Origin: JAXHUH01 sp034211175
GTDB lineage: Bacteria > Actinomycetota > Acidimicrobiia > Acidimicrobiales > CAIXPF01
Length of the DNA: 64,000 nucleotides
Direction: 5' to 3'
NCBI GenBank assembly: GCA_034211175.1
Contig: JAXHUH010000045.1
Span: 53,208 to 117,207 of the forward strand
Below, one piece after another: positions 45,196 through 54,753 of the stretch (position 1 is the first letter of the stretch; each line of letters begins with the position of its first letter). The translations under genes were made by a program, and so were the position numbers. The notes below the pieces were generated by a model, which saw only the letters and a program-made list of their open reading frames with translations, was not told the DNA's origin and searched no databases.

Positions 45196-47499
45196 TCAGC
45201 GGCCCGGCGGTCGGTCGGTCGACGCCGGTGCGCGAGTGTCAGCGCCGTCGCCCGGTACGTCGCCGGCCGCGCCCACCTCGCCACCGGCGGCATCGTCATT
45301 CGTTGCCTCCGCCCGGTCGGCGTCGTCGGCGGGGTCGGTGTCGTCCTCGTCGTTGGGTGCGGCGGTGTCGGGTGCGGCGGTGTCGGGTTCGGCGGTGTCG
45401 TCCGCTGCGTCGGTCCCCGGGGACCCGTCGGGCGCGGTCGACGCGGCGCGTCGGGCGGCGACGAGGTGGCGGCCCCACCACAGCAGGAGGAAGAGCCCGG
45501 CGCCGATCGACAACACGATGCCGACGCCCGAGAGCTGGCGGCTGCGGACGGTCAGCTCGGACTCCGCGAGGAGCAACTGGCCGTCGGGCGAGACGACCGA
45601 CATCCCCAGGCGGAGGTCGCCCTGGCGCTCGAGGCGCACCGGCACCTCGAGCTCCTGGCGCGCCTCGTCGAGGGTCAGGTCGATGCGATCACCCTCGGGG
45701 AACGTGATGTCGGTGGCGTCCAGGCGCAGCGTCACCCGACGGCCGTCGGGCTGGTCGGTCCGCACGACCACCGGGACCGTCCCGGTGCGGTCGGTCAGGG
45801 TGAGCGCCTGCTCGCCGGGGAGGTCCACGCCGGTCAGATCGTTCTCCACGATCACGGTGGCGGCCTCGAGGTACGAGTCCCGCTCGTCCTCGTCGAGCTG
45901 GCGAGCGCCCGAGCGCACCACCAACCCGTCGACCGCGTCGGCCGCGGGGGCGTCATCGCCGACCAGGGTCCGATAGCTGGCGGCGAGATCACTGGCCCGA
46001 CGGAGCTCGAACGCGAACGATCCGAGCTCGCCCACGGCCTCGTCGTCGGCCACCTCGCGCACCAACGCGGCGGCCGCCGCCGGGCGCTGGTCGGTGCTCG
46101 CGTCGGGACCCTCGCTCGGCGCCGCGCTCGGATCGTCGGCGTCACCGATCCGGCCGAAGAGCCCGGCGACCGTGGTCGGCACGAAGATCGGCGCGGGCTC
46201 GGCGAGGGCGTCGAGCAGCTCCTGGAGCAGCACCGGGTCGATGGCCGAGCCGTCCTCGCTGGTGACGACGACGCCCCGGACATCGGCGGGGCGGTCACCC
46301 CACAGGACGGCCAGGTCGGCGATGAGGTGGTGGGCGCCGAGGCGGGGATCGTCGGCGTCGAGGTGGGCGGCGAGGCCCGGATCGATCGCCGCGACCCGCA
46401 GGTCGGGCGCCGCGTCGAGGCGGAACGTCGAGGTCAGCGTGAACGGGAAGTCGGCGCGATCGAGCGGTACGAGGTCCTCTTCGGGGACGACGAGCCGCGA
46501 GCCCCGCTCCGACCACCAGCGGAGGGTGGCGTCGTCGAGCGGCCCGGTCGCGATGAGCGTCGAGGTGTCCAGCGTCGACGGGCGGGCCCGCAGCGCCTCG
46601 GTGCCGAGCGCTCGGAGGTGGTCGAGCTCCTCGCCGAGCTCGGAGGCGAGCCAGCGGGCGGGCTCGACGTCCACGAACGGCCCGGCGTTGGTCAGGGCCG
46701 CGAGCCCGTCGCCCCGCAGCGTGTTGGCGAGGTCCGCCCGGCCGAGGTCGACCAGCGACGCGACCAGCTCCGGGGTGGGCACGAGCGTCATCGGCGTCGT
46801 CTGGTGGGCGTCGAGGATGGCGACGAGCTCCTCGAGCTCGGTGATGAGCTGCTCGGAGGCGTCGATCGTCCGATCGGGCCGACCGAGCGGCGCGTGGTGC
46901 ACCGGCGCGACCAGCGCGACCGAGAGCGGCGGCGACCGGTCGTCGCCGGCCGGCAGGCGGACCAGGTGGGTGACCAGGCGGCCGGTCTCGGTCCCGTCGG
47001 CGTCGGTCGCGGTGACGACGACGGGGAGCACGCCGGCGCCGGTACGGAGGCGCTCGCTGTCGAACGGGCTCGACGGGTCGCGGGTCGGCACCCGGAACAC
47101 CGCGCTCGTGTCCGGCGCAACGTCCTGGGTGATCGTCCACAGCGCGCGGCCCACGGTCCCGTCGAGGCTCTGGGTGAAGCCGATCCGGCCGACGACGGGG
47201 CGGTGCACGGTGAGCGTGAGCTCGGCCACGTCGATGTCGTTGGTGCGGACCCGGAGCGCGAACGTCCCGTCGCTCGTCACCCACGGCGTCTGCTCGACCA
47301 GTTCGACGGCGGGACGATCGTCGGCGATCTGGGCCGGCGGGGCGAGTGACCGGGCCGCCCCGGGTGCGTCGTCGGTGCCCGCCAGGTCCCGGGCCGATGC
47401 GTACGGCGTGCCCGCGAGCTCACCGGTGCCGGGCACGAGCAGCGCCACGAACGCCACCAGGGCGCACCACACCCCACGCACGACGGGCCCGGGCGGCAT
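45196..47499 (-). CDS. DUF6049-family secreted, membrane-anchored protein
   Basis: 767-aa envelope protein. Signal peptide MPPGPVVRGVWCALVAFVALL, large exterior with repeated beta-rich regions, and a C-terminal membrane helix (GVGIVLSIGAGLFLLLWWG). A ~80-residue cytoplasmic Asp/Ala/Thr-rich tail follows, with repeats of the type AEPDTAAPDTAAP. Position next to the kinase/sigM cluster matches Rv3909 of mycobacteria, whose function is unknown but is genetically tied to cell-wall synthesis. It starts 2 bp after the GNAT gene. Confidence 0.75.
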   Translation of the reverse strand: MPPGPVVRGVWCALVAFVALLVPGTGELAGTPYASARDLAGTDDAPGAARSLAPPAQIADDRPAVELVEQTPWVTSDGTFALRVRTNDIDVAELTLTVHRPVVGRIGFTQSLDGTVGRALWTITQDVAPDTSAVFRVPTRDPSSPFDSERLRTGAGVLPVVVTATDADGTETGRLVTHLVRLPAGDDRSPPLSVALVAPVHHAPLGRPDRTIDASEQLITELEELVAILDAHQTTPMTLVPTPELVASLVDLGRADLANTLRGDGLAALTNAGPFVDVEPARWLASELGEELDHLRALGTEALRARPSTLDTSTLIATGPLDDATLRWWSERGSRLVVPEEDLVPLDRADFPFTLTSTFRLDAAPDLRVAAIDPGLAAHLDADDPRLGAHHLIADLAVLWGDRPADVRGVVVTSEDGSAIDPVLLQELLDALAEPAPIFVPTTVAGLFGRIGDADDPSAAPSEGPDASTDQRPAAAAALVREVADDEAVGELGSFAFELRRASDLAASYRTLVGDDAPAADAVDGLVVRSGARQLDEDERDSYLEAATVIVENDLTGVDLPGEQALTLTDRTGTVPVVVRTDQPDGRRVTLRLDATDITFPEGDRIDLTLDEARQELEVPVRLERQGDLRLGMSVVSPDGQLLLAESELTVRSRQLSGVGIVLSIGAGLFLLLWWGRHLVAARRAASTAPDGSPGTDAADDTAEPDTAAPDTAAPNDEDDTDPADDADRAEATNDDAAGGEVGAAGDVPGDGADTRAPASTDRPPGR

Positions 47500-47501
47500 C
47501 G

Positions 47502-48233
47502 TCAGGCCGGCTCTTCGAGGACGAGCCGGCACACGACGAGCCCGTGCCGCTCGCGGACGAACCCGGTGCGCTCGTAGAACGCGAGCGCGCCGGTGTTCTC
47601 CTCCTGCGTGTTCACCAGCACCGACCGGACACCCCGGCGGAGCGCCCACGCGAACCCGTCGGCGACGAGCGCCGACGCCAGGCCGCCGCGATGACGGGAC
47701 GGGTCGACCGCGAGGCGTTGGAGGTAGCCGCGGTCGCCGGCCCGCCCGAAGATCGCGTAGCCCGTCACGTCGGTGTCGCCCGTGCAGCGGAAGCGGGTCG
47801 CCGGGGTCGCGGTCAGCGCCTCGCGCAGGCCGGCCTCGTCGAGCTGCCAGAACGGCGAGAAGGCCTCGTTGTCGACCCTGAGGATCGCCGGCCGGTCCGA
47901 GCGGCGGGCCCGGCGGGTCGCGACGCCGTTCGGCCGGGGGCCTCCGATGAGGTCGTGGGACAGCAGGGCGAGGCGCTCGTGCACGACGAAGCCGAGGTCG
48001 AGGAACGGCCCGGCCTCGCGTTCCCCGATGGCCGCGGTCACGATCTCGCGCACGTTGCGCCGACGCAGTCGGTCGATGCAGCGGCGCACGGTCGGCATCG
48101 ACGGCGGCGTCGCGTCGGCCAGGGGGGCGATGTAGCCGACGTCGGCCGTCTCCCGCCACGGGCCCACGCGGAGCCGCTCACCTCCGAGCACGACCAGCTC
48201 GGTCGGCGCGGAGAAGCGACGACGGAGCCGCAT
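47502..48233 (-). CDS. GNAT-family N-acetyltransferase
   Basis: 243-aa protein. The C-terminal GNAT core reads GYLQRLAVDPSRHRGGLASALV, with the acetyl-CoA-binding RHRGGLA, and NTQEENTGALAFYERTGF. The N-terminal ~100 residues (NVREIVTAAIGEREAGPFLD) look like a degenerate second GNAT fold. The ATG at 48233 was preferred to further upstream starts. Coupled to the DUF6049 gene. Substrate unknown; protein or small amine. Confidence 0.75.
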   Translation of the reverse strand: MRLRRRFSAPTELVVLGGERLRVGPWRETADVGYIAPLADATPPSMPTVRRCIDRLRRRNVREIVTAAIGEREAGPFLDLGFVVHERLALLSHDLIGGPRPNGVATRRARRSDRPAILRVDNEAFSPFWQLDEAGLREALTATPATRFRCTGDTDVTGYAIFGRAGDRGYLQRLAVDPSRHRGGLASALVADGFAWALRRGVRSVLVNTQEENTGALAFYERTGFVRERHGLVVCRLVLEEPA

Positions 48234-48447
48234 CAGTGCGTCACCGCCGGGGTCGTGGCGATGGGTTCGGTGGACGTGGGAGAGAGAGGTGTCATCTGGC
48301 CGTGGCCCGGGCGGGTCGCACCGAGGATAGGCGCCCGTCGCCGGTGGGGGCCGGTCGACGGCGAGGACGCCGGACGGGGAACCCCGATCCGGTCGGTGAC
48401 GGACCGAACTCCGATGCCCGACTGAGACCGTCGTCACTCGCATTGGT

Positions 48448-48453
48448 TACGAT
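48448..48453 (+). promoter_or_regulatory. -10 box of leaderless gene at 48460
   Basis: TACGAT, 6 nt, GTG at 48460. Identical hexamer and spacing to 19808-19820. Confidence 0.5.
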
Positions 48454-48459
48454 CGGAGC

Positions 48460-49485
48460 GTGACCGTTCTGTTCGCCACCCACGAGGCGTGCCTCGCCCA
48501 TGCGACGGGCGACTGGCACCCCGAGCGACCGGCCCGCCTCGAGGCGGTGAGCGGCGCCCTGCAGGGCGGCGAGCTCGGCGAGGCCGTCGTCCCCATCGTG
48601 CCCCGGCCGGCCACGACCGAGGAGCTGTGCCGGGTCCACCCGGAGCACTACGTCGAGGAGCTGGAGCGCTTCTGCGAGGAGGGCGGTGGCGAGCTCGATC
48701 CCGACACGGTGGCCGTCGCCGACTCGTACCGGGCCGCGCTGATCGCGGCCGGCGCAGGGCTCGAGGCCATCGAGCACCTCGATGCCGGCGAGGCCGACGC
48801 CGCGTTCTGCGCGGTCCGTCCGCCGGGCCACCATGCGACGCCCAGCCGGGCGATGGGCTTCTGCCTGTTCAACAACGTCGCCGTCTCGGCCGCGGCGCTC
48901 GCCGCCCGGGGCGAGCGGGTGCTGGTCGTCGACTACGACGCCCACCACGGCAACGGCACCCAGGACGCCTTCTACGACGCACCGAACGTCATGTACGTGT
49001 CGATGCACCAGTACCCGCTGTACCCGGGCACCGGACGTCTCCACGAGACGGGCGAGGGCGCCGGAGCGGGCACGACGATCAACCTGCCGTTCCCGGCCCG
49101 CACGACGGGCGACGTCTACCTGCGCGCGATCGACACGGTGCTGGCCCCGGTCATCGAGAACTTCGCCCCGACCTGGCTGCTGCTCTCCGCCGGCTTCGAC
49201 GGTCACCGCAGCGACCCGCTGTGCGACCTCGGCCTGACCTCGGGTGACTTCGCACTGCTGACGGCCCGCCTGCTCGAGTTCGCACCTGCCGGCAAGCGGC
49301 TCGTCTACCTCGAGGGCGGCTACGACCTGCGGGCGCTGCTCGACTCGACCCGGGCGGTCCTCGGCACGCTCACGGGCATCGACATGAACCCGGAGACACC
49401 CACATCGGGCGGGCCGGGCGTCGAGGTCGTGGAGCTGGCCCACCGGCTGCACGTCGGCCGGGGCGTCGGCGCGCTCGGCGGCTGA
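48460..49485 (+). CDS. Histone-deacetylase-family zinc amidohydrolase (AcuC-like)
   Basis: 341-aa class II HDAC-like enzyme. Catalytic features: His-His in VRPPGHHA, zinc ligands in DYDAHHGNGTQDAFY, LLSAGFDGHRSDPL, and the substrate-site motif EGGYDLRALLDS. Bacterial members deacetylate acetyl-CoA synthetase or polyamines; the target here is not evident. Paired back to back with a GNAT acetyltransferase gene (226-bp gap), which suggests, but does not show, opposing acylation activities. Confidence 0.9.
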   Translation: MTVLFATHEACLAHATGDWHPERPARLEAVSGALQGGELGEAVVPIVPRPATTEELCRVHPEHYVEELERFCEEGGGELDPDTVAVADSYRAALIAAGAGLEAIEHLDAGEADAAFCAVRPPGHHATPSRAMGFCLFNNVAVSAAALAARGERVLVVDYDAHHGNGTQDAFYDAPNVMYVSMHQYPLYPGTGRLHETGEGAGAGTTINLPFPARTTGDVYLRAIDTVLAPVIENFAPTWLLLSAGFDGHRSDPLCDLGLTSGDFALLTARLLEFAPAGKRLVYLEGGYDLRALLDSTRAVLGTLTGIDMNPETPTSGGPGVEVVELAHRLHVGRGVGALGG

Positions 49486-49537
49486 GCGCGAGCCACCCGG
49501 CGGCACCGACCACGGTGCGCCGCCGTCCGCGGCGCGC

Positions 49538-50161
49538 TCAACGATCGTCACCCCGTGTCGTCGGTGACGGCCTCGTCCTCGTGAGCCGGTCGGTGGCGGC
49601 CGACCAGACGATGCCGACGACCACGCCGATCCCGGCACCGATCCCGTTGGCCACCACATCGTTGACCGAGGCCTCCCGCAGCCCCGTGAACGCCTGGAGC
49701 GTCTCGATGATGATCGACGCCGCGACGAGGGCCGCCCAGACCTGGGTCGGTCGCCGCACGGCCGCGGTCCACAGCGCACCGGCGGGCGCGAACAACATGA
49801 TGTTGAACGGGCCGTCGATGCCCGTCACCAGGAACGCCGGGTCCGGGTCCCAGCCCCCTCGCCACCACGACGCCCATCCCGGCGCCGGGATGGGCGCGCC
49901 GGCGAGCGTCGGGTAGCCGCGTTCGGGCACGATCGTCGCCGCGACCACGACCGCCGACGCCGCGAGCGCGAGCACCACGAGGAAGGCGGACGTGTGCTCG
50001 CGTCGTGCCAGTGGCGGGCCGAGCACGACCGCGGCCACGAGCCCCACCGCGAGGGTCACCACGACGTCGCGCTGGCCGAGGAACCGTTCGAGCACCCACG
50101 GCCAGAGCTCGAGCACGTCGAGCGTCGGCCCGACGAGGTCGACCGCCGCCACCACCGCCAT
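49538..50161 (-). CDS. VanZ-family membrane protein
   Basis: 207-aa protein with about five hydrophobic helices. The VanZ signature is NIMLFAPAGALWTA, followed by IIETLQAFTGLREASVNDVVANGIG. VanZ-like proteins are widespread and mostly of unknown role; no vancomycin-resistance genes are present. ATG at 50161 preceded by TACCGT with 6 nt spacing (leaderless). Confidence 0.8.
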   Translation of the reverse strand: MAVVAAVDLVGPTLDVLELWPWVLERFLGQRDVVVTLAVGLVAAVVLGPPLARREHTSAFLVVLALAASAVVVAATIVPERGYPTLAGAPIPAPGWASWWRGGWDPDPAFLVTGIDGPFNIMLFAPAGALWTAAVRRPTQVWAALVAASIIIETLQAFTGLREASVNDVVANGIGAGIGVVVGIVWSAATDRLTRTRPSPTTRGDDR

Positions 50162-50167
50162 CGGTTC

Positions 50168-50173
50168 ACGGTA
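50168..50173 (-). promoter_or_regulatory. -10 box of leaderless vanZ-like gene
   Basis: TACCGT on the minus strand, 6 nt, then ATG at 50161. Confidence 0.5.
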
Positions 50174-50251
50174 CCGACCGGTTCGGTGCCCGGGAGGGGG
50201 CCGTGCCCACGTCGCGCTCGGCCCGCCCGCCCGCCCGCCCGGCCGCTCGGC

Positions 50252-50965
50252 TCAGCCGGCGAGGGGACGGGAGCGGATCACCAGCGTCGACGGGACGCGC
50301 TCGATCGCCGGTGCCCGGTAGCAGCCCGCGTCGTTGGTGGCGACCAGTTCCAGGAGCGTGTCGATGCGGAAGTTGGCCCGCACGAGCGCGGTGACCACTG
50401 CGGCGATCGTGTGGGTGTGGTCCACGCCGCGCACGCCGGCCGCCTCCCAGCGCCGGGGGCTCGTCTCGTGGTACGCCCGCACGACCTCCGTGCCCGACGG
50501 CGACCCCGCGACCATCGCCCAGTCCGGATGGGGGAGGGAGATGACGAACGCGCCGCCGGGTCGCAGGACGCGCTGCACCTGGCGGAACACCCGGCCGAGG
50601 TCCTCGACGGCGGCGAGCGCGAACACGCTCAGCGACACGTCGATCGTGCCGGCCCGGACCTTGGCCAGCTCGGCGTAGTCGCCGTGATGGACCTCGACGT
50701 GCAGCTCGGCGTCCCGGTGGGCGCGTCGGGCGGCGTCGAGCACGGTCGGCGACGGCTCGATGGCCGTGACCCGGGCACCGGCGCGGGCCAACGTCACCGA
50801 CGCGTGGCCGCCGGCGGTGCCGAGCAGGAGGGCACGCTTGCCCTCGAGCGGGCCCAGGAGCCGCAGCTCCTGCTCGGTGGCCGCGCCGGGGCCGTAGTGC
50901 AGCGTGTCGTCCTCCAACGGCTCGGCGTGGGGGAACGAGGCGATCGCGGCTCGGGCGGCGGTCAT
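50252..50965 (-). CDS. Class I SAM-dependent methyltransferase
   Basis: 237-aa methyltransferase. Motif I is ALLLGTAGGHASVTLARAG (Thr-Ala-Gly-Gly in place of the usual GxGxG), then VTAIEPSPTVLDAARR and the post-motif VDVSLSVFALAAVEDLGRVF, typical of UbiE-like small-molecule methyltransferases. Substrate unknown. The preceding minus-strand gene is a RimJ-type GNAT, 42 bp upstream, so the two may be co-transcribed. Confidence 0.8.
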   Translation of the reverse strand: MTAARAAIASFPHAEPLEDDTLHYGPGAATEQELRLLGPLEGKRALLLGTAGGHASVTLARAGARVTAIEPSPTVLDAARRAHRDAELHVEVHHGDYAELAKVRAGTIDVSLSVFALAAVEDLGRVFRQVQRVLRPGGAFVISLPHPDWAMVAGSPSGTEVVRAYHETSPRRWEAAGVRGVDHTHTIAAVVTALVRANFRIDTLLELVATNDAGCYRAPAIERVPSTLVIRSRPLAG

Positions 50966-51007
50966 GCGGGGGCGCTCATGTCTCGCGGGCGGCGGTCGGG
51001 GACGGGG

Positions 51008-51550
51008 TCACGGCCGTCGGTCCTCGGCGAGGATGGCCCACCGCTCGTGGTCCCGCCAGGCGCCGGCGATGTGGAGGAACGCCGGGGAGAAGCCCTCGAG
51101 ACGGAACCCGAGCCGGCGGACGAGGGCGACGGATGCGCGGTTGTCGGGTTGGATGTTGGCCTCCAGCCGATGCAGCCCGAGCTCGGCGAACGCGTGGTCG
51201 ACGACCAGCCCGACACCCTCGGTCACGAGGCCGCCCCGGACCTGGCCGACGAAGCCGTGATAGCCGATGGAGGCGCCGAGCATCGCACCACGGACGATGT
51301 TGTTGATGTTGCACCCGCCGACGAGGGCGCCGTCGTCGATCCGACAGATCAGCGAGACGACGGTCGACGGGTCCTGGTTGCGCCGCAGGAGCATGTCGAA
51401 GCCGGCGTCGTCCTCGGGGAGCTGGACCCACGGCCACAGCAGCGACCGGCTGGCCCGGGCGGCGGTCCGGTACGCCGTGCGGTCCGCCGGGGTCGGCGGC
51501 CGGATGAGCACGCGCTCGCCCCGGCGCCGGACGACCACGCGCTGACGCAT
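51008..51550 (-). CDS. RimJ/RimL-type GNAT N-acetyltransferase
   Basis: 180-aa acetyltransferase. LVGGCNINNIVRGAMLGASIGY, then VTEGVGLVVDHAFAELGLHR and IQPDNRASVALVRRLGFRLEG are the RimJ family pattern for N-terminal acetylation of ribosomal proteins. ATG at 51550; a weak 74-codon frame upstream ends at the overlapping TGATG. It lies close to the ribosomal-protein cluster but on the opposite strand. Confidence 0.82.
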   Translation of the reverse strand: MRQRVVVRRRGERVLIRPPTPADRTAYRTAARASRSLLWPWVQLPEDDAGFDMLLRRNQDPSTVVSLICRIDDGALVGGCNINNIVRGAMLGASIGYHGFVGQVRGGLVTEGVGLVVDHAFAELGLHRLEANIQPDNRASVALVRRLGFRLEGFSPAFLHIAGAWRDHERWAILAEDRRP

Positions 51551-51918
51551 CAGGCCCCGCGGACGCACGGGACGGCGGCGCGGCGGCCCGCCGGGTCGGG
51601 TCGGGCGGTTCCCGGCGCCGGGGCTCGACGGCGCCGCGGCTGCGGCCATCTGGACGGATGTGGGCCCACGTGCGGTCCTCGAGCCGGGCGACGTGGTCGC
51701 CGGGCCGGAGCGGACGTCGACACCCGCTCCGACGCGAACGGGTCGCGCTCCAACATGTTCTCGGTGACCATGTTGCCACCCTCGCCGGCCGCGCAGGTGC
51801 GATCGGTCACCGCGACGTCGTTCTCGGCACCGCGGTGGGTCGTCGCGTCGTCCGTGGTCGGCCACCGGAAGTGGCGCTCGGTGAGCGCGGCCGGCACGGG
51901 CTGGCTACCCTGCCTGGC
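51551..51918. other. Divergent spacer between RimJ-type GNAT and DUF5318 genes
   Basis: 368 bp. An ATG at 51774 (minus, GAGGG upstream) opens 74 codons (MVTENMLERDPFASERV...) whose stop overlaps the GNAT start. Its first 22 codons have good actinobacterial codon use and the rest do not, so a frameshifted or decayed gene is possible, but I cannot support it. TACCCT at 51906 is the DUF5318 promoter. Confidence 0.4.
51906..51911 (+). promoter_or_regulatory. -10 box of leaderless DUF5318 gene
   Basis: TACCCT, 7 nt, GTG at 51919. Confidence 0.45.
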
Positions 51919-52302
51919 GTGCAGCAGCGACCCGGCGCCATCGGACGGGACGTGCCGAGCCCGGGCACGGTCGACTACCGACTGCTGCGCCAGTCCCGCC
52001 TCGGCGACTATCGCTCGGGCCGGCTGGCCCAGCACGAGGTGTGCGACGCCCACCCGGAGCTGCGGCGTGCGGCCGAGCACCACGGCCGCGCGATCGGCGA
52101 GCCGTGCCCGATCTGCGAGGACGCCGATCTCGTCCACGTCACCTACGTCTTCGGTCCGCGGCTGCCCCCGTTCGGTCGGTGCGTGACCTCGGCGGAGGAG
52201 ATGGCCAAGCTCTCGCGCCGCTCCGGTCGCTTCACCGCCTACGTGGTCGAGGTGTGCCCCGAGTGCTCCTGGAACCACCTCTCCCAGGTGTTCGAGCTCT
52301 GA
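51919..52302 (+). CDS. DUF5318 family protein
   Basis: 127-aa protein. Conserved features are VDYRLLRQSRLGDYRSGRL, the metal-binding pair EPCPICEDADLVHVTYVFG, and the ending EVCPECSWNHLSQVFEL; the two CxxC pairs suggest a zinc ribbon. The family is actinobacterial and consistently precedes ponA (mycobacterial Rv0049). GTG start leaderless. Function unknown, probably linked to cell-wall synthesis by neighbourhood. Confidence 0.85.
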   Translation: MQQRPGAIGRDVPSPGTVDYRLLRQSRLGDYRSGRLAQHEVCDAHPELRRAAEHHGRAIGEPCPICEDADLVHVTYVFGPRLPPFGRCVTSAEEMAKLSRRSGRFTAYVVEVCPECSWNHLSQVFEL

Positions 52303-52410
52303 CGAGTGTCCCGAGCGCTCCCGCGGGCCGCCGCGGGGCTCGGCGCGGCTGCTGATCGTTGGCGAGTGGCGGCCGCTAGCGTTTCGTCGACCTGAACCCG
52401 GATCCTCCAC

Positions 52411-54753
52411 GTGGACGACGAACCCCCCACCACCTCCGCCCCGGCACCCGACGAGCCGTCCCGACCGGCCGCCGCGCCGCTCGCCTCGACTCGTGACGTG
52501 CGCCGCGCCCAGCGACACGTGCGCCGCGTCGAGGGCCGGCTCCGCCGTCGCAGCCGTCGCAGCGTCCTGTGGCGTGGCCGTCGCGTCCTCTACCTCGTCG
52601 GGCTGCTGGCGATCGCCGGCGGCACCGGCTTCTTCTACGTCCTGTCCCAGGTGGAGCTGCCCGACGAGATCGACATCGAGGTCAGCCAGACCTCGTACGT
52701 GTGCGCGGGGGACGTGCCCGAGGGCTGTGACGCGGACAACGCCCTCGCCCAGCTGAGCGCCGAGGAGGACCGCGTCGTCGTCGCCTACGACGAGCTCCCG
52801 GCGAACCTCGTGAACGCGGTCGTCGCCGCCGAGGACCGTGACTTCTTCACCCACCAGGGCGTCGACCCGTTCGGCATCCTGCGGGCGGCCTACCAGGGCG
52901 TCCGCGGCAGCCAGAGCGTCCAGGGCGGATCGACCATCACCCAGCAGTACGTGAAACTGGAGTTCCTCACGCCGGAGCGGACGGTCATCCGCAAGCTGCG
53001 CGAGATCTCGATGGCGGTGAAGCTCGAGCGCCGCCTGTCGAAGGAGGAGATCCTCCAGCGGTACCTGAACCGCATCTACTTCGGTCGGGGCGCCTACGGG
53101 GTCGCCGCCGCGTCGCGCAGCTACTTCGGCAAGAACATCGACGAGCTCGACCTGAGCGACGCCGCCTACCTGGCCGCGCTGATCCGCTCGCCCGAGTCGA
53201 CCGACGCGAGCCGCGATCCCGAGACCGCGACACGTCGCCGGAACTCGGTGATCACGGGCATGTTCGAGGAGGGCTACATCACGGCGGCGGACGCCGAGGC
53301 GGCGCGGGCGGTCGACCTGGCGACCAGCGTGGTGCCCCGCCGGGAGCGGACCGGGGGCCTGGAGGACGTCCGCTACGCCGAGGTCGGCTCCGAGTACTTC
53401 GTCGACGCCGTGCGCAACGAGCTCCTCGACCGCTACGGGCCCGACGTCTACACGATGGGCCTGCGGGTCTACACGACGCTCGACCCGCAGCGACAGACCG
53501 AGGCGTACGAGTCGGCGACCGCGATCCTGGCCGACCCGGACGACCCGGCCGCCGGCCTCGTCTCGCTCGACGACGCCGGTCGCGTGGTCGCCATGGTCGG
53601 CGGTACCGACCACGACACGTCCCAGGTCAACCTGGCGCTCGGTCGCCAGGGTGGTGGTTCGGGCCGCCAGCCCGGCTCGTCGTTCAAGGCGATCGCCCTG
53701 GCCGAGGCGCTGGAGCAGAACATCTCGATCGACTCGCGGTTCGCCGCGCCCTACGAGATCGTCATCCCCGAGGCCAACGCGGGCGAGGACTGGGAGGTCA
53801 GCGGCGGGGGCAGCCCGACGGGGATCTACGACCTGTTCGACGCCACGACCGTGTCCTCGAACACGGTCTATGCCCAGCTCATGGAGACGGTGGGCCCCGA
53901 GAGCGTGGTCGCGCTGGCCGAGCGGATGGGCGTCCAGGCCGACCTGTTGCCGGTGCACGCACTCGTTCTCGGCAGCGGTGAGGTGTCGGTGCTCGACATG
54001 GCGACCGCCTACTCGGTCTTCGCCAACCGGGGCACCCTGCGCCCGCCGAGGATGATCGATCGGATCGAGGACGTCGACGGCAACGTGCTGTGGCCGACGG
54101 AGCCGTTCGAGTCGTCCCAGGTGCTCACCCCCGACATCACCGACGTGGTGACGGCCGCGCTGCGGTCGGTCATCAGCTCCGGCACCGGGCGACGGGCCGC
54201 CATCCCCACCGACGCCGCCGGCAAGACCGGCACGACCCAGGACAACCGCGACGCGTGGTTCGTGGGCTACACGTGCGAGATGACGACGGCGGTGTGGATC
54301 GGGTACCCGGGCCGCCCCGGGGAGGACCCGCGGTTCCTGCTGAACGTGAACGGCTACGACGAGGTCGGCGGCGGGACGATCCCGGCGGAGCTGTGGTCGG
54401 ACTACATGACCCGGGCGACGGCCGACGCCGAGCCGTGCGAGCTGCCGTCCTCGCGCCGCAGCGAGGGCGTGGTGCTGGGCCGCAACCTCACGACGACCAC
54501 CACGACCGACCCGAACGCCACGACCACGACGGTCGAGGACGACGCCACGACCACCACCGCCGGCGACGGTGGTGACGACGGCGACGGTCCCGACGGCCCG
54601 GGCGACGAGGACGGTGGCGGTGATGGTGGCGGCGGGGACACGACGACCACGGCCCCACCGACGACCGGGCCGCCGCCGACGACATCGACCACCTCGGCGC
54701 CGCCACCGACCGGGGAGCCGACCACCGAGGAGACGGGTGAGAGCGATGCCTGA
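52411..54753 (+). CDS. ponA: Bifunctional class A penicillin-binding protein (PonA/PBP1)
   Basis: 780-aa peptidoglycan synthase. After a basic cytoplasmic N-terminus and one membrane helix (VLYLVGLLAIAGGTGFFYVL) comes the GT51 glycosyltransferase (AAEDRDFFTHQGVDPFGI, GGSTITQQYVK, RYLNRIYFGRGAYGV). The transpeptidase follows, with SSFK (in RQPGSSFKAIAL), the SxN motif in TVSSNTVYAQ, and AGKTGTTQ. The last ~90 residues are Thr/Asp/Gly/Pro-rich (repeated TTTT blocks), a likely O-glycosylated exterior tail. GTG start. Followed by an overlapping small gene. Confidence 0.95.
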   Translation: MDDEPPTTSAPAPDEPSRPAAAPLASTRDVRRAQRHVRRVEGRLRRRSRRSVLWRGRRVLYLVGLLAIAGGTGFFYVLSQVELPDEIDIEVSQTSYVCAGDVPEGCDADNALAQLSAEEDRVVVAYDELPANLVNAVVAAEDRDFFTHQGVDPFGILRAAYQGVRGSQSVQGGSTITQQYVKLEFLTPERTVIRKLREISMAVKLERRLSKEEILQRYLNRIYFGRGAYGVAAASRSYFGKNIDELDLSDAAYLAALIRSPESTDASRDPETATRRRNSVITGMFEEGYITAADAEAARAVDLATSVVPRRERTGGLEDVRYAEVGSEYFVDAVRNELLDRYGPDVYTMGLRVYTTLDPQRQTEAYESATAILADPDDPAAGLVSLDDAGRVVAMVGGTDHDTSQVNLALGRQGGGSGRQPGSSFKAIALAEALEQNISIDSRFAAPYEIVIPEANAGEDWEVSGGGSPTGIYDLFDATTVSSNTVYAQLMETVGPESVVALAERMGVQADLLPVHALVLGSGEVSVLDMATAYSVFANRGTLRPPRMIDRIEDVDGNVLWPTEPFESSQVLTPDITDVVTAALRSVISSGTGRRAAIPTDAAGKTGTTQDNRDAWFVGYTCEMTTAVWIGYPGRPGEDPRFLLNVNGYDEVGGGTIPAELWSDYMTRATADAEPCELPSSRRSEGVVLGRNLTTTTTTDPNATTTTVEDDATTTTAGDGGDDGDGPDGPGDEDGGGDGGGGDTTTTAPPTTGPPPTTSTTSAPPPTGEPTTEETGESDA

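Noticed and set aside
49538..50161. Glycopeptide resistance from the VanZ-like gene.
   Set aside because: VanZ-like proteins are common without resistance, and no vanHAX-type genes are nearby.
50221..50236. GCCC tetranucleotide run (four units) between vanZ and the methyltransferase.
   Set aside because: Too short and intergenic to argue for phase variation in such GC-rich DNA.
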